Assembly: GCA_964596695.1 (NCBI GenBank)
Contig: CAZQVE010000001.1
Coordinates: forward strand, 124,001-188,000
Direction: 5' to 3'
From: UBA2112 sp964596695
GTDB lineage: Bacteria > Patescibacteriota > Saccharimonadia > Saccharimonadales > Saccharimonadaceae
Length of the DNA stretch: 64,000 nt
Part shown: positions 48,003 to 55,525 of the stretch, in pieces
Position numbering within the stretch: the stretch's first letter is position 1
How the letters are laid out: each line of letters starts with the position of its first letter
Notes under the pieces: model-generated
What the model saw: only the letters and a program-made list of their open reading frames with translations
What the model was told of the DNA's origin: nothing
Database searches by the model: none
Program-made: the position numbers and the translations under genes

Positions 48003-48064
48003 GAGTAAGGAGTTAATGGAGGGACTGGTCATGGAACCTGGTCACCTGTATTAACTGCTTACTC
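48003..48064 (-). repeat. Inverted repeat directly after tRNA-Asn
   Basis: GAGTAAGCAGTTAA follows the encoded CCA and pairs, with one mismatch, with TTAACTCCTTACTC (48016-48003), enclosing 34 bases. Confidence 0.7.
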
Positions 48065-48139
48065 TGGCTCCGGCAGCTGGGCTCGAACCAGCGACCTAAT
48101 CGTTAACAGCGATCCGCTCTACCACTGAGCTATGCCGGA
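48065..48139 (-). tRNA. tRNA-Asn (GTT), CCA encoded
   Basis: A full cloverleaf: acceptor TCCGGCA/TGCCGGA, D-arm GCTC/GAGC, anticodon loop CTGTTAA (anticodon GTT), T-arm GCTGG/CCAGC, discriminator G and encoded CCA. It is followed by an inverted repeat and then the 47931-47964 terminator, and preceded by a decayed copy of its own 5' half. Confidence 0.92.
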
Positions 48140-48159
48140 ATAGTAAATATTTTGTTTTT

Positions 48160-48201
48160 ATCCGCTCTACCTTCGCTGTACAGCGAAGATCTATACCGAA
48201 A
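48160..48201 (-). pseudogene. Decayed 5' half-copy of tRNA-Asn carrying a palindrome
   Basis: TTTCGGTATAG matches the tRNA start at 9 of 11 positions, and GGTAGAGCGGAT (48171-48160) is identical to the tRNA D-arm region. Between them the normal D-stem is replaced by a perfect 18-base palindrome, CTTCGCTGTACAGCGAAG (48171-48188). No 3' half is present. Confidence 0.55.
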
Positions 48202-48292
48202 TACGTATGAAATACGTAACGATAATTGTAATAGATATAGGGGTGAACGTCAATACAGTGTATAATGGAGGAGAAGTAGAGATAGGAGTGTT

Positions 48293-49288
48293 ATGGATAT
48301 TTCTACCCATGCGAGAATGATAATTAAGAGAGGCGTCCCCATGGGGGGCGTTGTTTTTTGCCTGGCCTTAATATTCCAGGTTATTGGTCTTGGTTCCAGC
48401 CAAGCGGCGGCGCTTCCGCTAGACAATCTATTGTCGCCTGTCAACAAGATCATCAATTCGGCAACTGATAAGGTACTCCCCGATACCGTAAAGACCGCTA
48501 CCAAGCCGCTGGAACCTGTAACGAAGCGGATACTTCCCGAAACGCTCGACGCCACCGACAAACTCACTGGCGGCTATGTGGTACAGCCCACGACCAAGCT
48601 CGTACACGACATCGTTACGCCAGTAACAAACGAGATACTTCCCGAAACGGTCAACGATGTTAACGATATCGTCTCACCTGTCACTGGCGACACTGTGCCG
48701 CAGGTTCTGAATACCGTCAACGACGCCGCCACTCCGACCACGAACGCGCTCGCGCCCGTAGTGGACAACTCACTCGGCACCACGCCCGCCACACAACCAG
48801 TCGCCCGAACAGTCACGCCACTGCTCCGGCGCGGAGTACTCTCGCCCATCACCCCCACGAGACCAACCACGCCTGGCGGTCAGGATAGTCCCGTTACCCC
48901 TATCACGACGCCGGTTATGTCGTTTGCCAACCCGGCGTTCACGCAGCCATCCAAGGGTACGCCACCGCTTTCGCTTGTGAGTGCTATCAGCGGATTCATC
49001 GGATTTTTCCCGGAAACGATCGGCAGCCTGTTTCACAACCTCACGCATAAGAAGCTCGACAGTACCTCGCTGCTCGTAGCGACAGCTATATTGGGTATTA
49101 TGCTTGCCGTGTTCGTGGCTGCTGGCTTGAGGATGATTACCAGGGGTAGGCACGGTCTGCATGCCATCGGTCAGGACTTCTTGCTCGAAACACCGCTGTA
49201 CTTCCGAATGGCGAAAATATCCGCTGTTGCGTTCGGCACGCTTGGTGTCGGGTCGGTAGCACTGTATATCGTATTAGTTCAGCTCTAA
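48293..49288 (+). CDS. Exported protein with PET/VTP-rich repeats and C-terminal spans
   Basis: A 331-residue protein with an N-terminal signal segment (about 14-38, ending SSQAAA). Then come three to four degenerate repeats of about 33-36 residues (VLPDTVKTATKPLEPVTK, ILPETLDATDKLTG, ILPETVNDVNDIVSPVTG; 45-150) and a Pro/Thr-rich spacer (155-215). Two helices lie at about 262-285 and 308-331. It looks like a wall-spanning stalk fixed in the membrane by its C-terminus. It borders the surface-protein cluster on the opposite strand, converging with the DUF916-like gene. The ribosome site is AGGAG. Confidence 0.65.
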   Translation: MDISTHARMIIKRGVPMGGVVFCLALIFQVIGLGSSQAAALPLDNLLSPVNKIINSATDKVLPDTVKTATKPLEPVTKRILPETLDATDKLTGGYVVQPTTKLVHDIVTPVTNEILPETVNDVNDIVSPVTGDTVPQVLNTVNDAATPTTNALAPVVDNSLGTTPATQPVARTVTPLLRRGVLSPITPTRPTTPGGQDSPVTPITTPVMSFANPAFTQPSKGTPPLSLVSAISGFIGFFPETIGSLFHNLTHKKLDSTSLLVATAILGIMLAVFVAAGLRMITRGRHGLHAIGQDFLLETPLYFRMAKISAVAFGTLGVGSVALYIVLVQL

Positions 49289-49310
49289 GCGAGGGCGCTA
49301 TTACGCGCTC

Positions 49311-50333
49311 TTAGCGCCGGTAACCACCGCGACGGCCGCCACTGTGTTTGTTCAGGATACGGCGCTTGTAGCTGCGTAGGAACAGCCAGATACCGACAAT
49401 AAGGCCGATGAGTACCAGTACGCCGACGATCGATACGATAATAACTGTCCATGGAATCACCCAGAACGATACGTTAAGGTTAAAGGTTTCGTTTTTCTGA
49501 CCGTAGGTAAACACACCGGTTACTGTATATTGACCCCAGCTGTCTATGTTTTTTAGGGGGATAGTCCATTGTCGAGCCGTATCTGGTAGTATCATGTCGC
49601 GTGGCTCGTAGTTATTAAACTTATAGGTGTAAACTACGTCATCGCCGCGCTTAACGGTAACGGAGCCGAACGGCCCTTCGTGGACGTTGCCATAGTTTTT
49701 CATACGGACAAATAGCGAAAGGTCGTTGGGCGAACGGAAGTTCGTGGCGCTTTTGCCATCTTGACGAATATCAAAGTTAGTCACGGTGAGTTTCTCGGTC
49801 ATAGGACCCGGTACGGTCATGAGGATTAATGATGCAGCACTGGCCTGAACGGTCGTATTAGCCGCAGGGTCAGCAGATCCTCTTACCGGCTGAAAGCGGA
49901 GGGCACCATAATAACCGCCGGCCTGAGCGTCCTTTGGCACCTTAATAATAAGATCTACCTTTTTGCGCTCACCGGCGGGTACAATGACTAGGTCTAGCGG
50001 CTGCATAAAGCGCTTGAGGCTGTGAGTTGGGGCATACTTATTCTCGTCGAGAATAAGAGCTGGTGTGCCCCCTTCACCACTAGCTACAAAATCGTTCTCA
50101 ATTGGTTCTAGGGTCATATCACTCTGCGTAAGGTTACTGACGGTAATAGTCACCTTACCCGTTCCACCAGGTGCCACTACCAAATTGCTAGTACGGACAG
50201 GAGATATCTGCAGGGTATTAGATGAGTTGTTAACGGAATCGTCCTTAGCATGAGCCACATCCCCTGCTACAACAAATACAGCACTGGTAGCTACAACAAC
50301 CATTGAAGCGATAGCAAGTAAATGTCTTCTCAC
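49311..50333 (-). CDS. DUF916-like (WxL-interacting type) membrane-anchored surface protein
   Basis: A 340-residue protein: signal peptide (1-28), then an Ig-like domain (LQISPVRTSNLVVAPGGTGKVTITVSNLTQSDMTLEPIENDF; YYGALRFQPV) typical of DUF916. A second domain follows (IRQDGKSATNF, LFVRMKNYGNVHEGPFGSVTV, WGQYTVTGVFTYGQKNETF) like the companion domain of WipA proteins. It ends with a transmembrane helix (about 292-318) and a basic RRILNKHSGGRRGGYRR tail. In Firmicutes such proteins hold WxL proteins at the wall. It is the last minus-strand gene of the cluster. The start is GTG. Confidence 0.75.
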   Translation of the reverse strand: MRRHLLAIASMVVVATSAVFVVAGDVAHAKDDSVNNSSNTLQISPVRTSNLVVAPGGTGKVTITVSNLTQSDMTLEPIENDFVASGEGGTPALILDENKYAPTHSLKRFMQPLDLVIVPAGERKKVDLIIKVPKDAQAGGYYGALRFQPVRGSADPAANTTVQASAASLILMTVPGPMTEKLTVTNFDIRQDGKSATNFRSPNDLSLFVRMKNYGNVHEGPFGSVTVKRGDDVVYTYKFNNYEPRDMILPDTARQWTIPLKNIDSWGQYTVTGVFTYGQKNETFNLNVSFWVIPWTVIIVSIVGVLVLIGLIVGIWLFLRSYKRRILNKHSGGRRGGYRR

Positions 50334-50412
50334 GTTATTAGTACTCCCCCTACGTAGTAATACTGTTTATGTTACCACATATGTCCACCCAGCGCATAGG
50401 ATTTACGTGAAA

Positions 50413-50445
50413 AAATACCGCCCTCGGATACAAAGGGCGGTATTT
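50413..50445 (-). terminator. Terminator of the 50468-51541 gene
   Basis: AAATACCGCCCT/AGGGCGGTATTT with a 9-base loop, then TTTTTT on the minus strand. Confidence 0.85.
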
Positions 50446-50467
50446 ATAGGTGTACTAGTTACTGATT

Positions 50468-51541
50468 TTAGTACTTACCCGTAGCAATCAAGCTTAGGTT
50501 CGCGTAGTAATGACCCGCAGGTGTAGTTGGGGTTGCACTTGCAGCAAATGTCATACCAGCCGTACCAGCTGCTACTGGAGCGTCTGTGCTCAGCACCTGG
50601 GCGCCGTATGCACTAGTGACGTCGCTGTCCATGAAGTATTTAGTGGTATCGTTCCAGTCTGTAACAGGAGTTAGGTTGGCAACAGTAGCCACGCTCATGC
50701 CAAACTGTGCTGTCGTGTTGGTGATACCAGCAAGGGCTAATCCGCCAGCAGAAGTAATAGCAGCGATCTCGCAACCGTGATCGCCGTCACTTTCGTGACC
50801 CTGAAGGGTTAAGCCTGCACAATCTGCCGTACCGCTCTTGAGGTTGATGACAGCACCACCCGAGGCGTTCGTGGCTAGGAATGTCTGGACACCCTGGTCA
50901 CCTGAGCTTGCGCCACCCGTCGTCGCCAAGACTCCGTCGGTACCTAAGACTACATCCGGAGCAGACGAACCGCTACAGTCGGTTAGGGTTGTGTCGCCAC
51001 CCTGCACACAGAATGTCAACGTTTCGAGCACATCACCACCGACATTGATGCCGTCTGTGATAGCTAGCGCAACTGTACCATCGTCTACTGGATCCGTATA
51101 CGTAGCAGTATCGTATGCTACGATGCGTGCGTAAATAGTGCCAGCCGATGAGGGGTTGGTTAACCCAGCACCCTTGAAGTCAACCGCGCTCACGGCCGAC
51201 CCTGTAGCAACCTGGATCTTATTGGCTGTATTTGTGCCAATCGTGCCACCGCTAGTGGCAGTCACAGAGCCAGCAGCCAAACCTGTTGGCGCATTACAGG
51301 TTCCACTAGCCGCATCACAAAATGTCACGTCAAATGACTGTATGTTTGCAGACGTATTAAATATTACCTCTAGATCACTCGTAGCACCAGTAACCGAGCT
51401 ACTTAGCGCAATTGAGCGCTGTGATAATGTATCCGCTGATACTATTACCGGCGCGATGGCTGGCAACAGTGTGGCGAGTAATACACCGGTCAACGAGACG
51501 AAACGTCCCGCCTGACGGCGTGAATTTCTAACGATATCCAT
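50468..51541 (-). CDS. Secreted QFG-family (WxL-like) surface protein A
   Basis: A 357-residue protein with a signal peptide (about 10-36). Its landmarks are shared with three neighbours: LSQRSIALSSSVTGA after the signal, a strand ending DVTFC, a central ETLTFCVQGG with cysteines, a QFGMSV motif (near 287), and the C-terminus TPAGHYYANLSLIATGKY. The end resembles the last strand of WxL domains (AGTYT-TLTW). Six cysteines suggest disulfides. The ribosome site GAGGAAAAACG and a TTGACA promoter with an upstream TGTGGAAAAC box point to regulated expression. Confidence 0.7.
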   Translation of the reverse strand: MDIVRNSRRQAGRFVSLTGVLLATLLPAIAPVIVSADTLSQRSIALSSSVTGATSDLEVIFNTSANIQSFDVTFCDAASGTCNAPTGLAAGSVTATSGGTIGTNTANKIQVATGSAVSAVDFKGAGLTNPSSAGTIYARIVAYDTATYTDPVDDGTVALAITDGINVGGDVLETLTFCVQGGDTTLTDCSGSSAPDVVLGTDGVLATTGGASSGDQGVQTFLATNASGGAVINLKSGTADCAGLTLQGHESDGDHGCEIAAITSAGGLALAGITNTTAQFGMSVATVANLTPVTDWNDTTKYFMDSDVTSAYGAQVLSTDAPVAAGTAGMTFAASATPTTPAGHYYANLSLIATGKY

Positions 51542-51561
51542 TCGTTTTTCCTCACATTTTT

Positions 51562-51654
51562 AATGTTATTTGTGTTTTGTTATTAACAAACTCAGTGTAA
51601 CACGGTAATGCTTGTGTTTGTCAAGGACTTTTTGCACGAGTTTTCCACAGATTG
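51562..51654 (-). promoter_or_regulatory. Promoter region of surface protein A with TGTGGAAAAC box
   Basis: TTGACA (near 51620) with a TACACT-like -10 about 19 bases further. The box TGTGGAAAAC (about 51654-51645) lies upstream. The same box precedes the promoter of surface protein C at 57622. Confidence 0.45.
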
Positions 51655-51657
51655 CGT

Positions 51658-51998
51658 GTTCTTTGTATCACCAAAGAACCAAAGTGACCACATTTGAGGT
51701 CAAATGCGGCCAAACCCCTGGGGCGGCTTCGCTACGCGGCATAAGTCTCACTCTGCCTTCTTGGGCGCCTGCAAAACTCGCGCCTGATTATAATCAGGGC
51801 TCAAACAGTCCTCGGCTCGCCAAGAAACCATCTTTCGATTTATCCGGCATCTGCAGATGCCCCAGACCCCGCGCCGCGGTAAAACCGCGAACAATACTCG
51901 CGGTTCTACCGCGTCCGTGAAGCCGTCACGAGCTTTTTTGCTTCGTTTTTTGGCGGTGTAAAAAAATGAAGGCGTTTGGTTCTTCGCAAAAAGAACTA
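51658..51998. repeat. Hairpin-bounded non-coding element
   Basis: No gene is supported in 51542-52005. The left end is a hairpin GTTCTTTG/CAAAGAAC (near 51658-51680), the right end a hairpin GGTTCTT/AAGAAC (near 51978-51998), and both are followed or preceded by CAAAG-type bases. Inside are the 16-base palindrome CCTGATTATAATCAGG (near 51782), the palindrome GCATCTGCAGATGC (near 51848), and a 15-base inverted repeat at 51875-51913. Confidence 0.6.
51875..51913. repeat. Inverted repeat CGCGGTA...TACCGCG
   Basis: CGCGGTAAAACCGCG (51875-51889) and CGCGGTTCTACCGCG (51899-51913) pair over 15 bases with one mismatch; each half is itself nearly self-complementary, so two alternative folds are possible. 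Confidence 0.75.
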
Positions 51999-52005
51999 AA
52001 GAGGC

Positions 52006-52260
52006 TTACGCCTCAACCGCCAAATCAGTATCAGTCTTGCCAGCCAACTGGTGAATCCAGCCCTCGTGGCGATCGAGCTGAGCGACCATGGCGGTACGTT
52101 CGCTATCGTCGATATCAAGACGCTGAGCTATGCCGTCAAGACGTGTATACATCTCGTCTTTAGTCACCATGTTCTCTTTAATATCGGAAACATCAGACCT
52201 AACACCCTCGATGGCCTTAAAGAGTTTCAGAAACTGCTCATCAAAATCAGTATTGCTCAT
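52006..52260 (-). CDS. Small coiled-coil protein
   Basis: An 84-residue protein, MSNTDFDEQFLKLFKAIEGVRSD at the start. It is predicted to be one long amphipathic helix with heptads (VRSDVSDIKENMVTKDEMYTRLDGIAQRLDIDDSERTAMVAQLDRHEGWI), and has no signal peptide. It resembles small bactofilin- or phage-type coiled-coil proteins but has no firm family. It lies 14 bases after the PKD-domain gene inside the surface cluster. A GTG start at 52278 is the alternative. Confidence 0.6.
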   Translation of the reverse strand: MSNTDFDEQFLKLFKAIEGVRSDVSDIKENMVTKDEMYTRLDGIAQRLDIDDSERTAMVAQLDRHEGWIHQLAGKTDTDLAVEA

Positions 52261-52274
52261 ATATCCCCATAATA

Positions 52275-53225
52275 TCACGTCTTTTGTTCTGCCTCATACC
52301 GATCCCTATCGTGCAACATCTTGTGGCGTATAGAGACCATTTGGCTGAGGCGGCCCAGCCAGAAAGACGGCAGGAGCAGTACTAGTGCTATAGCGGTTGG
52401 CAGCCATAATATCTGCGGCTTGGCTGCTGTCTTGGTACCTTCGTCGTCCTTGTTCTTGCTACCGCCTGCCGCTACGGACGCGTCTACCTTGCCGTTTGCC
52501 ACTGCGATTACTTGCAAGAAGGCACTGACGCCGTTGACATCCGTGACTTTTATATTTACCTGGTAAATACCGGCGTTCTTATATACATGCGATATAGTCA
52601 CGACACCAGCCAAGGCCTGGCTCTTTAGATCCGGCTTGGAGCCGTCGCCCCAGTCGATACTAAAGGCGTATGGCCCGGTGCCGCCACTGAGCTGGAGCGG
52701 CCAACTGAGCGTGCTGCCAGCGGCTGCTGAGCGGCGGCCATACGAGCTAGTCAGGGTAATTAGCTGACCAAAGGCGGTCAGATTCGTGTCTTTGTACGTA
52801 ACAGTGATTACACTTGACTCCGGTCCAGCCTGGCCGAGGTCATCATAGTCGATTACCTTGAGCTCATTGGTACCCGCAAAGAGGCTTACCTGCAAGCTAA
52901 AGCTACCATCGGTACACATAACTGCACCGGCCATGACGCCGTTGTTAAACACCTCTACCAGCAAGCCCTTGGGGCAAATACCGTTGATAGTAATCGGCGA
53001 CTCCGTAAATGTCGCGCCGTTTGCTGGCGTGGATATACTCGCACCTACCGTCGGCGGCGGTTGCGGCTTGGTAGCCTCGAGACCGTACGAACCTGGTATT
53101 GGGTCGGGGTCTGGGATCCGAGTAATAGCGCTAACCGAGCATACCTGGACAAACAGTGCCAGCAGCAACGCGCCGACCGTTATCGGAACCAGTTGCCATA
53201 TGCCGAGACGAGCCGCTCGTGTCAT
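52275..53225 (-). CDS. PKD-domain membrane-anchored surface protein
   Basis: A 316-residue protein: signal peptide (about 10-34), an Ig-like domain (SISTPANGATFTESPITINGICPKGLLVEVFNNG, 64-150), a PKD domain (WPLQLSGGTGPYAFSIDWGDGSKP, then ISHVYKNAGIYQVNIKVTDVNG, about 175-245), and a Lys/Asp linker. It ends with a transmembrane helix (about 273-292) and a basic cytoplasmic tail. It starts 3 bases after the stop of the DUF916-like gene, so both come from one mRNA and probably form one surface complex. Confidence 0.75.
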   Translation of the reverse strand: MTRAARLGIWQLVPITVGALLLALFVQVCSVSAITRIPDPDPIPGSYGLEATKPQPPPTVGASISTPANGATFTESPITINGICPKGLLVEVFNNGVMAGAVMCTDGSFSLQVSLFAGTNELKVIDYDDLGQAGPESSVITVTYKDTNLTAFGQLITLTSSYGRRSAAAGSTLSWPLQLSGGTGPYAFSIDWGDGSKPDLKSQALAGVVTISHVYKNAGIYQVNIKVTDVNGVSAFLQVIAVANGKVDASVAAGGSKNKDDEGTKTAAKPQILWLPTAIALVLLLPSFWLGRLSQMVSIRHKMLHDRDRYEAEQKT

Positions 53226-53228
53226 GAG

Positions 53229-54281
53229 CTACCTACGGTGCGATTTGCGAGAATGACCATGCTTCCAGCCAGTGAACTTGCGGTATAGCTTCCAGGCGTA
53301 GAATGCGACGACGAGGATAACGATAGTTGCGAGGATGATAAACCACCACGGTAGGTACCAAAAGACCGTGGTACCGACGACTTCTTGGGTGACATTGCCG
53401 TTCTGGCCATAGTAGAGGTCGAGTTTGGCTGTGTATATACCTGGCCACAGAGTCGGCTCGGTACAAGTAGAGGCCTCTGACTTGGATCCCTGGAAATCAA
53501 CGTCTTGTGACTTCAGCTTGATACATGCGACAAACGTACGCGTTTGCCCCCTCAATGCTAGCGACCCTGCCGGGTTGACATTGTCGATGGTAATCTTCTG
53601 ACCAAATAGGCCGGTCAGGATAATGCTGCCCACGGGACTCTCGGCAACATTACCGGAGTTTTTGAGGGTGTAGCCGATAGTCTGCGGCTTGGTAGTGGTA
53701 ATAAACTCGTAACCAGCGGGTTTGGATGCCGTCGCTCGGCGGTAGGCACCGAACTTTTCCAGCGTGAGGTTCTCGTCCACCTTGCCTGGCACGTTCACGA
53801 ACACCAGCGTTACGCCAGACGCGCTCAGGCCAACATTGCCGCCGTCTGGAGCGCCGGTGGAGTACAAGATAGCGCTATAGTAGCTACCTGCACCCAAGCC
53901 CTTGGGTATAGCCACGCTCATGTCGAGCGATTTGCTACCACCTGGCGCAACCGTCACGCTCTTGGGCACGCTCAGATACGGTTTGAGCGACCATGTGGTC
54001 TGCGGTGCGTTCTGATCGAGCATGAGCTTCGGTTTACCGGTGTCGTCCGTATAACTAAAGTCGATGACGCGCAGTGACATCTCAAGCGGGGCCGTATTAT
54101 CGAGGTTACTCAGCTTCAGCTTGTCGTCAACAGATTTGCCCGGCTCGATAACGTAGTTTTTCTTGGGCGTGAAGTTCAGCGCCGACGACGAGACGGCCTC
54201 AGCTGGCAGTGACGGTAATCCGTAGGTAGCAGCGACCACTACGGCAAGCGCGGCCATAACGATGCTTCTTAAGCGTTTCAT
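53229..54281 (-). CDS. Second DUF916-like (WxL-interacting type) surface protein
   Basis: A 350-residue protein: signal peptide (MKRLRSIVMAALAVVVAATYGLPSLPAEA), first domain (LNFTPKKNYVIEPGKSVDDKLKLSNLDNTAPLEMSLRVIDF; KGLGAGSYYSAILYSTG), and second domain (TIGYTLKNSGNVAESPVGSIILTGLFGQKI; WPGIYTAKLDLYYGQNGNVTQEV). A transmembrane helix (about 312-335) and a basic tail (KHGHSRKSHRR) follow. The same architecture as the 49311 protein, although overall identity looks low. ATG 54281 is supported by GGGACAGGGG upstream. Coupled to the PKD-domain gene. Confidence 0.75.
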   Translation of the reverse strand: MKRLRSIVMAALAVVVAATYGLPSLPAEAVSSSALNFTPKKNYVIEPGKSVDDKLKLSNLDNTAPLEMSLRVIDFSYTDDTGKPKLMLDQNAPQTTWSLKPYLSVPKSVTVAPGGSKSLDMSVAIPKGLGAGSYYSAILYSTGAPDGGNVGLSASGVTLVFVNVPGKVDENLTLEKFGAYRRATASKPAGYEFITTTKPQTIGYTLKNSGNVAESPVGSIILTGLFGQKITIDNVNPAGSLALRGQTRTFVACIKLKSQDVDFQGSKSEASTCTEPTLWPGIYTAKLDLYYGQNGNVTQEVVGTTVFWYLPWWFIILATIVILVVAFYAWKLYRKFTGWKHGHSRKSHRR

Positions 54282-54330
54282 TCCCCTGTCCCTCATAAAT
54301 TACTATTTAAGTATAAGCTGTATTGTATCA

Positions 54331-55413
54331 CTAAAACCGACCGCTGGCTATAAACGTGAGCGTTGTGGTATATACACCAGGGTGAAGATCTTGACTGGAA
54401 TTGACGATATAGCTCACGGTGAACTTCCGCATTAGGCTGACATTTGGCGAGTATGCCACGGTATCACCAGAGACGAATTTGTAGTGGTCTGGGTCGCTAT
54501 AATCCGCCGCTGGTACGGCGTTGGCAAAGGTACCCTCCGGGTCACTGCCGACGACAGGGTCATTGTTGGCGACCAGGTTGATTCCGAACTGATTTATCCC
54601 CTGCTCGCTCTCTGTCGGCGCCGGTAGACCGTCGATCACGTGCGTACCAGATGCCAGCGGCGTACCGTTGGCCGTGATGACGAAGCCGCTGGTGGCGTTG
54701 GTACCGACTGCCATCTGCGACTGCGCTGTCAGCGTGGAGTCGGGGCTGAGATCGCCCATGTCGCTATAGTAGGTATCGTTGGTGTCGGTACAGCCCAGTG
54801 AGACCTGCTGCGCCAGGCAAAATATCAGCATAGGCGGCACTTGCGTCTCGATGACGATGCTATTCGTGGCCTGTCCGCGTACGGAACCCACGTCGATCTG
54901 CGGACCTGTGCCGTCGGTGGTACCAAGGCTCTTGAGCCTGATAGAGAACGCCCGCGCTATACCTGTGGGGTTCACGACACCGCTCAGCGTATACGACGAC
55001 AGTCCGGCCGCTGTGGGCGGTGCTGGCGTGCGTGTCAGTAATATATGATTGGCCGTGTGCGAGACTGAGTCTATAGTAAAGCCTGTCTCACCCGTCTGAG
55101 CACTCAGGGTCGCCTGTGACACATCTAGCCCGGGCGGCGGCACGCAGGGCATGTATGGTATAGGGTTTTCACAAAAGAGCATATCTACCGAGCCGACAGC
55201 CGGCGGGCTCTGGTATTGAAACGACACCGTATACGTGGTGGTGGCACCCGGTACAGTGCTTTGCATGAGTAGTGAACGGTTTAGCAGCCTCGTAACTGCA
55301 GATGCCGGTGCCACGAGCACCAGCATGGCCAGCGCAAAGGCCAGCAACTCTTCAGTAAACACGCCGCGCCACGTAAAGACAAGCGTGTGGAACCGGAGGA
55401 ACTTATGCTTCAT
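54331..55413 (-). CDS. Secreted QFG-family (WxL-like) surface protein B
   Basis: A 360-residue protein with an N-terminal signal helix (about 18-38), then LLNRSLLMQSTVPGATTTYTVSF (family N-motif) and VDMLFC. A middle PPMLIFCLAQQVSLGC follows, then NQFGINLVANNDPVVGSDP and YKFVSGDTVAYS. It ends LHPGVYTTTLTFIASGRF. These blocks occur in the same order in proteins A, C and D. TACAAT lies 7 bases before the ATG, so the mRNA is nearly leaderless. It is followed by the second DUF916-like gene 50 bases later. Confidence 0.7.
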   Translation of the reverse strand: MKHKFLRFHTLVFTWRGVFTEELLAFALAMLVLVAPASAVTRLLNRSLLMQSTVPGATTTYTVSFQYQSPPAVGSVDMLFCENPIPYMPCVPPPGLDVSQATLSAQTGETGFTIDSVSHTANHILLTRTPAPPTAAGLSSYTLSGVVNPTGIARAFSIRLKSLGTTDGTGPQIDVGSVRGQATNSIVIETQVPPMLIFCLAQQVSLGCTDTNDTYYSDMGDLSPDSTLTAQSQMAVGTNATSGFVITANGTPLASGTHVIDGLPAPTESEQGINQFGINLVANNDPVVGSDPEGTFANAVPAADYSDPDHYKFVSGDTVAYSPNVSLMRKFTVSYIVNSSQDLHPGVYTTTLTFIASGRF

Positions 55414-55462
55414 AGCTGTTATTGTACTAGATTGGCGCGGTTATGCGTAGCGGACAGTACGA

Positions 55463-55490
55463 AACAACCGGCTCGTACGAGCCGGTTGTT
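55463..55490 (-). terminator. Palindromic terminator of surface protein C gene
   Basis: AACAACCGGCTCGT/ACGAGCCGGTTGTT, a perfect 28-base palindrome followed by TTCG on the minus strand, 36 bases after the stop at 55526. Confidence 0.7.
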
Positions 55491-55525
55491 GCTTTGCTAC
55501 ACGGTAGCTTCAGGTTCGGAATATC

